In this document: piece after piece, positions 35,118-42,945 of the stretch | Layout of the letters: each line of letters begins with the position of its first letter | Numbering within the stretch: the first letter of the stretch is position 1 | NCBI GenBank assembly: GCA_016705065.1 | Contig: JADIYY010000003.1 | Span: 496,001 to 560,000 of the forward strand | Direction of reading: 5' to 3' | Length of the DNA stretch: 64,000 bases | Origin: Candidatus Aalborgiella aggregata | GTDB lineage: Bacteria > Pseudomonadota > Gammaproteobacteria > Burkholderiales > Burkholderiaceae_C | Program-made: the position numbers and the translations under genes | The notes under the pieces: generated by a model | Databases searched by the model: none | What the model saw: only the letters and a program-made list of their open reading frames with translations | Told to the model about the DNA's origin: nothing

Positions 35118-36232
35118 ATCTGATTTCGCTGCAAAATTAGCACGCTGTGTCCTCCGCCGAACCCAAGTGTGATGAGCATGATTGTTTGCGCAAGGTTGCT
35201 GGCTATGGGCGTTTGTTGAGTGACCAGAGGTACATTCAGCAATGCGTCCAATGGGTAGTCAATCTGTGGCCATATCTCTTGATCAATGCACGCCAAAAGC
35301 AATGCTGTCTCGGCCGCACCAGAAGCACCCAATGTATGTCCCATCGCCATTTTGAGTGCAACGCAGGGCGGTACAAGATCGAATACCTGATGCAGTGCAG
35401 ATATTTCAACAGCATCATTAAGAGGACTGCCTGCAGCTTGTAGTTTGATTAAATCAATGGCTTTCGTTTCCAAGTCAGCTTCTGCGAGTGCTTGTTGGCA
35501 AGCCTGAATCAAAGCTGTTTCAGTTGCGCCGGTTGGGTTACGCCCATTCACCACGTTGGCGTAAGACAGAATTCGCCAAGCTTTGGCTTGTTGCTTCGCA
35601 CTTAAAGCGTTGAGCTGGGTCGTTAAATGCAAGGCGGCGACGGCTTCGCCCATCACCAAGCCTTGGCGGTCATTCCCTAGAGGTTGCGCGGCGTTCGTTG
35701 CCAATAATTGCATGGCCTCAAAACCAAATAAGGTGTAGTCGTTGAACATTTCAACACCCAAGACCATGGCATCGTCTTGATGTCCCGCTTTCAATGGATG
35801 AATGGCCATACCCATTGCATTGAACGCGGACGTACATGCTGTGTTAACGGTGATAGGCTGAGCATGCCACTTCAAGGCTTGTGCGATTTGATGCCCAAAA
35901 TCAAACTGCGGTGCGCCCATTTGAGCCGCATCGCGAATGCCACCAATATCCAGTGATGAAGATGCAAGGTATACGGAGGGCTGTTTGATTGCTAATTGAT
36001 TCGTTACTGATTGAACAGCATGCAGGGTTCGCTTTTGCCATGCAACTGTTGAAAGGTTTTGAATTTTTTGTTCAGGAGCATTGCGCAACAAATAATACGG
36101 TCTACTCTGCCCTTCTGGTAGGTCAACTTTACTAGGCTCGATTGCGCCTTGTTTCAATGTATTAATAGATTCTGAAATGCCCTCACCTAAACAAGAGTGC
36201 AAGTCGTACGCTGCAATATAAACGTCCTTCAT
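35114..36232 (-). CDS. FabF-type beta-ketoacyl synthase with altered catalytic triad
   Basis: The 372-residue protein has the condensing-enzyme fold with the active cysteine in TVNTACTSAFNAMG (C133), the second catalytic histidine in MAMGHTLGASG (H299), the nearby lysine K294, and the C-terminal GFGGGHSVLIL. At the place of the first catalytic histidine (NAHGTST in FabF) it reads KLQAAGSP, so Q265 replaces it. It should extend or condense acyl chains on the adjacent carrier protein. It overlaps the carrier-protein gene (ATGA). Confidence 0.82.
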   Translation of the reverse strand: MKDVYIAAYDLHSCLGEGISESINTLKQGAIEPSKVDLPEGQSRPYYLLRNAPEQKIQNLSTVAWQKRTLHAVQSVTNQLAIKQPSVYLASSSLDIGGIRDAAQMGAPQFDFGHQIAQALKWHAQPITVNTACTSAFNAMGMAIHPLKAGHQDDAMVLGVEMFNDYTLFGFEAMQLLATNAAQPLGNDRQGLVMGEAVAALHLTTQLNALSAKQQAKAWRILSYANVVNGRNPTGATETALIQACQQALAEADLETKAIDLIKLQAAGSPLNDAVEISALHQVFDLVPPCVALKMAMGHTLGASGAAETALLLACIDQEIWPQIDYPLDALLNVPLVTQQTPIASNLAQTIMLITLGFGGGHSVLILQRNQI

Positions 36233-36531
36233 GCAGGCTTGGTGTTTGAAGCCAGGTGTTGGTGCAAGTGTTCAGCCAAATGAGTTATGGACTCTAATGC
36301 GCGACGTGTATCTTTGCTGTCGGGCATGCGCACCCCGTAGCGCTTTTGGATGGCCATCGAAATTTGCAATGCATCCAGTGAATCGAAATCAACCCGTGCT
36401 TGTGCGCCAAACAAAGGTTCATCGTTCTGCAAGCCACCGGCCGGTTCTGATTTTTCAGCAGCTTCCAATATCAGTGCTTTCAGTTCGGCAATGAATTCTG
36501 TTGAAGGTGCGGTGTGCGATTGCATACTCAT
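36229..36531 (-). CDS. Acyl carrier protein
   Basis: The 100-residue protein has the phosphopantetheine site in VDFDSLDALQISMAIQKRYG (S51 in DSL), followed by helix III of the ACP fold. It differs from the housekeeping AcpP and is probably dedicated to this cluster. It lies between the ABC permease and the ketosynthase, overlapping the latter. A phosphopantetheinyl transferase is not in the window. Confidence 0.85.
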   Translation of the reverse strand: MSMQSHTAPSTEFIAELKALILEAAEKSEPAGGLQNDEPLFGAQARVDFDSLDALQISMAIQKRYGVRMPDSKDTRRALESITHLAEHLHQHLASNTKPA

Positions 36532-36534
36532 GAC

Positions 36535-37731
36535 TCAATTCTTTCTGCGTAACAAGAGCAGAGCCAACACAAACATCAAAGCGGCAAATCCCACTAAGCG
36601 GGTGGCATAGGGTGTCACAGCAGCCATGTCACCATGTCGCAATATGACAGTCAGCAATCCTTCTAACCCCCAATTCATAGGTGACAGTTCGGCCAAGCGC
36701 TGCATGAACGTGGGCATGACAAATTTAGGTACCATGATGCCACCAATTGCTGCCATCAATACATTCAATATCGGCACCAAAGCCCCAGCTTGCGCTTGGG
36801 TGCGCACCAAGCAGGCGACCAGCAAGGCCAATCCCACTGCAGCTGCGCTGATAGCTGCAATCACCAGCAACAAAGCTGGCCAGTTAATGCCTTTCAATTG
36901 CAACGCATCCGCACCCAGCAAGGGCATTAACCACACGCCAACTGTCAGCATCAACACCGCTTGAAGAGCATTCACACCCAGATAAGGAATGATTTTGGAC
37001 AGTAGCAAAGTGCTATTGGGCACACCAAAGCTGTGAAGTCGCGCAGTGACGCCGTTTTCGCGTTCTATCAACCACAAGCCGGACATGGCTGACATCACAA
37101 AAAACATACCAAATACCAACCAGGCAGGTACGTTTTGTTGCACTGAAGTGGGCGTCATCTGGGTGGCACTGCTGCGTTTAACATCAACCAAATCAGGTGG
37201 TTTGGTTTCTTTGTCAGCCTTTGGCGATGGCGATGAATTTTGGAACTGTGCGGCTATGATGGTGCGCAAAGTTTGTACTTGTATGCCACTAACCAAACCC
37301 GTTAGCTGTGCCTGCAAGCTGGCCAACATGGCTTTGTCCATGCTGGGTTCGACCAGCAGGTGTATGGTCGCTTTGTTGTCTGAATTAGGTGCAATTTGGA
37401 CTTGTGCCAATGTTTCTGAAGTTTGGTCTTCAATTTGAATTACATATTTCAATTTGCCCGCCAGCAAGTCTTTTTGCCAATCTGCTGACAGTGGAAGTGC
37501 TTCGCCATGGTCTTTGCGCCATTGATCCAACAAAATGGTAGACAACGCACCTTCATCTTTGTTCTCAACCGCGTAACTCAATGTTTTAGTGGGTGGGTTG
37601 TACACATCTTTCAAGGCCAAAGACATGATGACAATGAACAACACGGGCATCAATAAAAGCGCTGCCAAACCGTGCACATCTCTGACAAGTGCCAGCAGTT
37701 CTTTTTTCATCAAGGCAAATAACAGGGTCAT
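36535..37731 (-). CDS. ABC-2 type transporter permease
   Basis: The 398-residue membrane protein starts FALMKKELLALVRDVHGLAA, typical of ABC-2 permeases, with one N-terminal helix, a large extracytoplasmic domain (about residues 40-200) and five or six C-terminal helices. It pairs with the ATPase encoded one base upstream. By context it exports the product of the cluster. Confidence 0.85.
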   Translation of the reverse strand: MTLLFALMKKELLALVRDVHGLAALLLMPVLFIVIMSLALKDVYNPPTKTLSYAVENKDEGALSTILLDQWRKDHGEALPLSADWQKDLLAGKLKYVIQIEDQTSETLAQVQIAPNSDNKATIHLLVEPSMDKAMLASLQAQLTGLVSGIQVQTLRTIIAAQFQNSSPSPKADKETKPPDLVDVKRSSATQMTPTSVQQNVPAWLVFGMFFVMSAMSGLWLIERENGVTARLHSFGVPNSTLLLSKIIPYLGVNALQAVLMLTVGVWLMPLLGADALQLKGINWPALLLVIAAISAAAVGLALLVACLVRTQAQAGALVPILNVLMAAIGGIMVPKFVMPTFMQRLAELSPMNWGLEGLLTVILRHGDMAAVTPYATRLVGFAALMFVLALLLLRRKN

Positions 37732-37732
37732 C

Positions 37733-38680
37733 TCAGTCGTCCCTTAATTTGCGGTCAGTTAAGGTCATGAACACGTGTTCCAGTGTGGCTCTGCCAACTT
37801 GAATATCGTGTAAGGCAAGTGTGCTGTTTTCCAGTGCGGTAAACACATGGCTCAATGGTGTGTGTGGCCGTAAACTCAAAATGTAGTGTGTGCCATCAGA
37901 CTGCAAATGACCAAATGCCAATAGTGCGGCGTAGCTGGGATGCTCGGGTGTGAAAATGGAAGCATCTTTCAGTTGAAAGCGAACTGTCATAGCACCCTGT
38001 TGGAGCAGGTTTGACAAGGTGTCGCAACACAAAATACGCCCACGATCAAGGATGGCGACACGATCAGCAATGGCTTCAATCTCTTCCATGTAATGCGAGG
38101 TGTAAATGATGGCGGCGCCTTGGCTGGCCAAGTGTTTGATCGCATCTAAAATAAATGCGCGTGATTGGGGATCGACACCCACTGTCGGTTCGTCAAACAA
38201 ATACAAATCAGGTTGTGGCAAAACCGCAATGGCCAAGTTCAGGCGACGTTTGAGTCCGCCCGACAAATTCTGTGCCCGCGTGTTACCAAAATGATTGAGT
38301 TGTGCAAAATCCAAACATGATTGCACGCGGGTTTTCTGCAAATCAGCTGATAAATCGCAAGCTGCGGCAAAGCAGTTTAAATTTTCCAGCACGGTGAGCA
38401 TGGGGTAAAAAGCATACTCTTGGGGTGCTACGGATATGCGTGTGGGCGTGTTGTGATGAACTTTGGCAAAAGGTTCGCCATCAATCAATACATCGCCGTT
38501 TTGAACGGCTAATCCAGCCGATAGATGCGATATCAAGGTTGTTTTTCCGGCCCCGTTGGGTCCTAATAAACCCAATATTTCTCCGCGTTTTGCCGTCAAA
38601 GAAACATCAGTCAGTGCCGCATCTTTGGCACCTTTGTACTGAAAACTCACATGTGAAATCTGCAGCAAGTCGGTTTCCAT
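37733..38680 (-). CDS. ABC transporter ATP-binding protein
   Basis: The 315-residue protein has Walker A GPNGAGKT (residues 40-47), the signature LSGGLKRRLNLA, Walker B YLFDEPTVGVD and the H-loop YTSHYMEE. The C-terminal 80 residues resemble those of ABC-2-type exporter ATPases. It is translated together with the permease downstream and lies between this and the BtrH-like gene. Confidence 0.9.
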   Translation of the reverse strand: METDLLQISHVSFQYKGAKDAALTDVSLTAKRGEILGLLGPNGAGKTTLISHLSAGLAVQNGDVLIDGEPFAKVHHNTPTRISVAPQEYAFYPMLTVLENLNCFAAACDLSADLQKTRVQSCLDFAQLNHFGNTRAQNLSGGLKRRLNLAIAVLPQPDLYLFDEPTVGVDPQSRAFILDAIKHLASQGAAIIYTSHYMEEIEAIADRVAILDRGRILCCDTLSNLLQQGAMTVRFQLKDASIFTPEHPSYAALLAFGHLQSDGTHYILSLRPHTPLSHVFTALENSTLALHDIQVGRATLEHVFMTLTDRKLRDD

Positions 38681-38703
38681 AGGATGTGTTCAGACTGCCA
38701 ATG

Positions 38704-39702
38704 TCAAACAGTCTTGGCCAATGACTTGAAAAATGTTTCTTCCGAATCAGCTTGCTTTCTGAGCAAGTGGGCCAAATGTTTTGCATCCATTGGTTCTCTT
38801 GCTTTGATCATGCGCGCGGTCGTTAATGCCAAAGCACGCCAACCATCACCAATCTCAATCAGCTGGTCGGCTGCATCAGCATAACTTTTCTTGCCCACGC
38901 AATCAGCAGCTTCTTGCAAAAAAGAGGCGTAAATGAACCTAAAGCCTGCGCCGCCTGTGCCAATTTCCTCTTGCATGCGCACCAAATGTCCCACAAACGC
39001 AGCGCTGCTGGGTGCGGTATTGGGCAAGCCTTCAATTTTTTTGGCCAGCAATCGCATGCCACGAACACCTGCAATGGGTACTGGTGCGAGCATGCTGCGA
39101 CAAGTTTTGGCGATGGCTTTGTTGATGGCAATTGGGTTGACTTGCGACTGTTGGGGCAGTGTTTTCAAGGTGTACAACAAGCCTTTGGGAGCCAGTACAC
39201 CTTTGGCAAAACGAGAACGATTCAAATCATCTGTTGCGCATCGCATGGGCGTTTCAAACACGGGGTCGCTGATTAAATAGTCGTTGCCATCTTTGCCATA
39301 CACCAACAAATTGTGCGCATTGAAATGAAAACGCATCTCAGGTGGAAAGTAAGGCAACCAATAGACAGAAGTTTGCAATCCAACCACTTTGCCCTGCGCC
39401 AGTAACTCATCCAGTCGCGCTTGGCCTTTGTCTGGTGATGTAAAAGTTTCAAATTGAAAAGCGACATCCAATGGTTTGCTCAAACCTTTGATTAGGGATT
39501 TGGGTGGCGAACGATAGGCAATTAATGGCAAGCCCGAGAGTTTGATGAATGGCAGGTAGGCAAATGTCAATCCAGATGACAAACCAAACGCCATACTTTC
39601 TGTAATCGGAAAGCCGTGGTGTCGCAGCAAGCCAGAAGCGACGCCGCTTTCACAGTGTCCAGCATGTTGGTGGACAAATTCTGTATTGTTCTTAGTTTGC
39701 AT
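38704..39702 (-). CDS. BtrH-like N-terminal domain protein
   Basis: The 332-residue protein has the BtrH N-terminal cysteine-protease-like fold: FVHQHAGHCESGVASGLLR at residues 9-27 (H16, C17), then VVGLQTSVYWLPYFP and FNAHNLLVYGKDGNDYLISDP with the second histidine. In butirosin synthesis BtrH transfers an acyl group from a carrier protein to an amine. Here it could release or transfer the acyl product. The ATG at 39702 is preferred to a TTG at 39735 because the domain begins near it. Confidence 0.75.
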   Translation of the reverse strand: MQTKNNTEFVHQHAGHCESGVASGLLRHHGFPITESMAFGLSSGLTFAYLPFIKLSGLPLIAYRSPPKSLIKGLSKPLDVAFQFETFTSPDKGQARLDELLAQGKVVGLQTSVYWLPYFPPEMRFHFNAHNLLVYGKDGNDYLISDPVFETPMRCATDDLNRSRFAKGVLAPKGLLYTLKTLPQQSQVNPIAINKAIAKTCRSMLAPVPIAGVRGMRLLAKKIEGLPNTAPSSAAFVGHLVRMQEEIGTGGAGFRFIYASFLQEAADCVGKKSYADAADQLIEIGDGWRALALTTARMIKAREPMDAKHLAHLLRKQADSEETFFKSLAKTV

Positions 39703-39735
39703 GAATGACGGTTGTTGGGTAAGGTGTGAGCGCAA

Positions 39736-40134
39736 TTAGGCTGGAACAGATTGAAGTGTTTGAATTGAAAGACCCAGTGCTTGCGCGTAGCGTGCTAATT
39801 TTTCGTCGGACAATTGTTGAAAGTGTTTTGGCAATAAATGCCGCCGCACTTGCCAGCGCCAAAAGCCACTGCTTTGTGCCAACAGCGCTTCGTCCATACG
39901 TTGGGTATGCATCCAGTAAGCCAATGGAGAAACCAGACCTTGCTTAACATCTTTTTTGGCTTGCAATGACAGTTGGTTCAGATGGTCCAAAGCTTGGGTG
40001 GTGACAATTTCCTCTACTTCCCAACCGCTACTCGCGGTGATGCACAGGCGACCTTGTGCATCTTTGGCATATACCACTTTGCGTTGACCATCAAGCGTGC
40101 TGTTGCGCTCTTGCGGCACATCGACCAGATCCAT
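39736..40134 (-). CDS. Unknown protein of the resorcinol-type cluster
   Basis: The 132-residue protein starts MDLVDVPQERNSTLDGQRK. The first half seems beta-rich (KVVYAKDAQGRLCITASSGW) and the second half is helical and basic (FWRWQVRRHLLPKHFQQL). I recognise no family and see no signal peptide or membrane helix. Its ATG overlaps the darB stop (TAATG), so it is translated with darB and probably works in the same pathway. Confidence 0.6.
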   Translation of the reverse strand: MDLVDVPQERNSTLDGQRKVVYAKDAQGRLCITASSGWEVEEIVTTQALDHLNQLSLQAKKDVKQGLVSPLAYWMHTQRMDEALLAQSSGFWRWQVRRHLLPKHFQQLSDEKLARYAQALGLSIQTLQSVPA

Positions 40135-41288
40135 TAGCAAGCCTCCATGTAAACAAAGCCACTGGAAAAACGACCACTTTCAGGTATGAACATCAGTATT
40201 TTATGACCACGGTGTATGCGAGGTGACTGGAACAACTCATCCAGCATGATATAGGGCGCAGCTGCTCCGGTGTTACCTTTGCTAGTTAAGTTCGTGAACC
40301 ACCTTTCACGCGGTATGGGTAAGCCAATGGATTGAAGACTTTCAAACACAGGCTCAGAAAAATACATGGATGAAAAATGAGGCAAAAACCAATCAATGTC
40401 ATCAGCCTTTAAGTTGTGCTTTTTAACCAATGCTTCTAATGGTTCTGTAAGGGTTGCGCGAACAATGTTGGCATTGAGCAATTTAACGTCTTGTTTGATG
40501 GCGAATACCGAACGCGCTTGCTGTTGTTCTGGCGAGAATGAGAGCCAGCCTTGCAGATCGGTACTTTGCCCAGAGTGATCATTACGGTCAGCACCCGCAT
40601 ACATGCAGGCTGGTAATTCATGGGCAGCGGAGGACAGGCTGATCCAATCGATGCGCAGAGATACAGAATCGGGGGGCGGTTGATTCTCGAGCAACAATGC
40701 GCCTGCACCATCTGACAGCATCCAGCGCAGAAAATCTTTTTCAAAAGCAATTTCAGGGCGCTTTTCCAAAGCTTGAACCTGATGCTGTAACTCGGCTTCA
40801 AAATGACTTGCGCGCATCATGGGAGAAACCAACTCAGAGGCGCATGCCACAGCACGCTGTGCACTACCACTGGCCACTGAAAGCCAGGCGTGCTTTAAAG
40901 CGGCAATACCCGATAAACAAATACCTGCGCATGAAACCACTTCAAGGCGTGACCAAGCCAAGTTGCCATGCACCATGACAGCGTGGCTGGGCATCAATTG
41001 ATCGGGTGTTGACGTTCCTGCTGCTAATACATCAACTCTGTCACCTTCTTTATCAGTCAATCCTAAGTTTTGTATCGCCCGCGTCGTGAGTTGGGCATTG
41101 TTCATGGCCGCCAAACCTGTAGCTCGGTCGATCGCATAGTGTCTGCTTTTGATGCCATTGCTGCGCAATACCAAGGCACGCGCACGCGACGCTTTATTGC
41201 CCACCTTGCCCAAGACAGACTCCATCTCGTCGTTGCCAACGGCATCGAAGGGCAAATAATGGGCAGTACGTGTGATGTAAACAGGCAT
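40134..41288 (-). CDS. darB: 3-oxoacyl-ACP synthase III-type condensing enzyme (DarB-like)
   Basis: The 384-residue protein has the KAS III/FabH fold with a complete triad: cysteine in VVSCAGICLSG (C120), histidine in WFLPHFSSMYF (H304) and asparagine in KGNTGAAAPY (N339). In dialkylresorcinol synthesis DarB joins two beta-ketoacyl chains. The start MPVYITRTAHYLPFD at 41288 is chosen, two bases after the darA stop; the frame runs further upstream inside darA. Confidence 0.85.
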   Translation of the reverse strand: MPVYITRTAHYLPFDAVGNDEMESVLGKVGNKASRARALVLRSNGIKSRHYAIDRATGLAAMNNAQLTTRAIQNLGLTDKEGDRVDVLAAGTSTPDQLMPSHAVMVHGNLAWSRLEVVSCAGICLSGIAALKHAWLSVASGSAQRAVACASELVSPMMRASHFEAELQHQVQALEKRPEIAFEKDFLRWMLSDGAGALLLENQPPPDSVSLRIDWISLSSAAHELPACMYAGADRNDHSGQSTDLQGWLSFSPEQQQARSVFAIKQDVKLLNANIVRATLTEPLEALVKKHNLKADDIDWFLPHFSSMYFSEPVFESLQSIGLPIPRERWFTNLTSKGNTGAAAPYIMLDELFQSPRIHRGHKILMFIPESGRFSSGFVYMEAC

Positions 41289-41290
41289 GA

Positions 41291-42253
41291 TCAAAGTGGC
41301 TCTTTGAATGCATTCATTCGGTGACTGGCGTTGCCTGAGGGTAATTCGAACGACTCTTTTAACGTTGCGAATTTCTGCTTCATAAATGGCCGCAGCAACA
41401 TTTGCACGCTTAAGCTGATTGGCACCACGCAAATGATCAGCAAGATGAGAAACGCTGTGTACAGAGCCAACATGGGTTTGCGTTGAGGTGCACCCGGCGG
41501 TCCAAGTTTGCTGATCCAACCACCCCAAATGCGAAAACTGTGTGTGCCTGCGCGTTCGCTGGCCAGCAGATGCGGGTTGGCATTCACAGCTTGCAAACCT
41601 TGCAACATGGGCTTCCCAGTTTTCTCTTCACCATTTCGCAAGGCAGTGCAAAGTGCCAAACCAAAACGTCGTGTGCCGCGCACTTGTGCTTCAGTCAAGC
41701 CTGCAGCTGGCAAACCCCAAAATGGTGTTTTCTTGCCAAACCACAACCAACGGGGTGTGGTGATCAGTGTCGCTAATGTAGAGTTAGGGTCAGTCAAGGC
41801 GATGTTGTCAGTTAAGTGAGCGCCGATATCACTCAACAAAGTTTGCATTTTTTCTTGCGCTTTGAACCACATGTTGCGGCAAGCAATGACCGTGATGACG
41901 GGTTTGCCTTTCAATAAGCGCTTGGCTTGATCGCTCTTTAAAAAAGACATCACAGGAATGGAAGGTGCCAAGTACCAAACTTGATAGGGCAATATCACCA
42001 AATCAAACTCGATATCATCGGCTAAATCCAGTGCTTGCATGGGGCATGGACGCATCAAAGCAGATTCGGGGAAGGCATCCATGAACTCAAAAAATGGCCA
42101 AGGATATGGAAAGGGTTTGACGGGTTTCAGCATCTGAACATGGACCTCAATAGCAGGATCCGCTTGCATGGGCGCAATGATCTGTTCGACAACTTCGGTG
42201 AGTTGCCCAGTTTGCGAATACAGCAATATCAAAACACGTTTAGGCGGTGTCAT
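41291..42253 (-). CDS. darA: Dialkylresorcinol condensing enzyme/aromatase (DarA-like)
   Basis: The 320-residue protein has a flavodoxin-like N-terminal part (RVLILLYSQTGQLTEVVEQI, then DLVILPYQVWYLAPSIPVM) and a C-terminal membrane segment (ALYTAFLILLIICVVPISL). It matches the DarA proteins, which form the aromatic ring in dialkylresorcinol synthesis in Azoarcus, Pseudomonas and flexirubin-type clusters. It is the first gene of the nine-gene minus-strand cluster and lies 189 bases from the tRNA-Met gene. Confidence 0.85.
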   Translation of the reverse strand: MTPPKRVLILLYSQTGQLTEVVEQIIAPMQADPAIEVHVQMLKPVKPFPYPWPFFEFMDAFPESALMRPCPMQALDLADDIEFDLVILPYQVWYLAPSIPVMSFLKSDQAKRLLKGKPVITVIACRNMWFKAQEKMQTLLSDIGAHLTDNIALTDPNSTLATLITTPRWLWFGKKTPFWGLPAAGLTEAQVRGTRRFGLALCTALRNGEEKTGKPMLQGLQAVNANPHLLASERAGTHSFRIWGGWISKLGPPGAPQRKPMLALYTAFLILLIICVVPISLSVQMLLRPFMKQKFATLKESFELPSGNASHRMNAFKEPL

Positions 42254-42426
42254 GTTGTTGGCAAAATGTCTCTTAAATATAATTCTTGTGCACGAAACGC
42301 ACGAATGACGAACCGCTCTGATTCATAACTTAACCATCACCTGAAAAGTGACGATTTATTCTACTATGAACCATTCAATCTGACCGTTTTTAGCAGGCAA
42401 GTGGCTGAGTCAGTGCCAGAAAACGC

Positions 42427-42432
42427 TATAAT
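42427..42432 (+). promoter_or_regulatory. -10 element of the tRNA-Met promoter
   Basis: TATAAT lies 10 bases before the tRNA 5' end, followed by a GC-rich discriminator (GCGAGAC). The -35 region is weak. Confidence 0.6.
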
Positions 42433-42442
42433 GCGAGACTTC

Positions 42443-42519
42443 GGTGGTATAGCTCAGTTGGTTAGAGCGCAGCATTCATAATGCTGAAGTCGGTGGTTCA
42501 AATCCACCTACCACCACCA
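42443..42519 (+). tRNA. Elongator tRNA-Met (anticodon CAT)
   Basis: The 77-base cloverleaf has acceptor stem GGTGGTA / TACCACC, loop TTCATAA (anticodon CAT), T-arm GGTTCAAATCC and encoded CCA. The fully paired acceptor end rules out an initiator, and the acceptor sequence is that of Burkholderiales elongator tRNA-Met rather than tRNA-Ile2. Confidence 0.93.
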
Positions 42520-42558
42520 TTTCAGCCTCTGGACAGATACCACGATTTGCTGCAAACC

Positions 42559-42945
42559 ATGACCAAACACCCCCTCAAAGCATCTTTCATATTCTCTCTT
42601 TTTGCTATTGTTTTGATAGCAACAGAGGCAATAAATACGCCGGCTAAAGGCATATTTCTTATAAATTCTTATGCGCAAACGATGCGCAACTTCCCTGAGG
42701 CGGCGTTACGCGGAACCATCGCCTTCAAAGCGCCGCCAGAAATTGTGCTGGATGGCAAACCTGAACGCTTGTCGCCTGGGGCACGCATCAAAAATGAACA
42801 TAATTTGTTGGTGCTGACTGCGGCTTTGGCCGGGAAAGAGTTTGTGGTGAATTACAAACGCGAAAACATTGGCGGTATGGTCAGTGAAGTGTGGATTTTG
42901 AGCTCTGAAGAGGCCAAAGTTGAACGCAAAAACCCAGCCCAATGA
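42559..42945 (+). CDS. Exported protein of unknown function upstream of miaB
   Basis: The 128-residue protein starts MTKHPLKASF. It has a signal-peptide-like hydrophobic segment (about residues 10-22) and a small domain with NFPEAALRGTIAF, ERLSPGARIKNEHN and VWILSSEEA. I know no function for it. The stop overlaps the miaB start (ATGA), so the two are translationally coupled. Residues 16-31 are encoded by a dispersed repeat copy. Upstream ORF extension into the tRNA gene is not real. Confidence 0.7.
   Translation: MTKHPLKASFIFSLFAIVLIATEAINTPAKGIFLINSYAQTMRNFPEAALRGTIAFKAPPEIVLDGKPERLSPGARIKNEHNLLVLTAALAGKEFVVNYKRENIGGMVSEVWILSSEEAKVERKNPAQ
42604..42669 (+). repeat. Dispersed palindromic repeat, copy 6, inside the pre-miaB gene
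   Basis: GCTATTGTTTTGATAGC is followed by AGAGGCAATAAATACGCC, GGCTAAAGGC and ATATTTCTTATAAATT. It is in frame and encodes AIVLIATEAINTPAKG in the signal peptide region. Confidence 0.85.

Noticed and set aside
41289..41528. N-terminal extension of the darB frame into darA
   Set aside because: It overlaps the darA coding region, and the KAS III domain begins normally at the ATG 41288, two bases after the darA stop.
42443..42519. tRNA-Met as integration site of a genomic island carrying the resorcinol-type cluster
   Set aside because: I looked for a duplicated tRNA 3' end at the other side of the cluster (around 33930-33990) and for an integrase gene, and found neither. Base composition seems like the rest.
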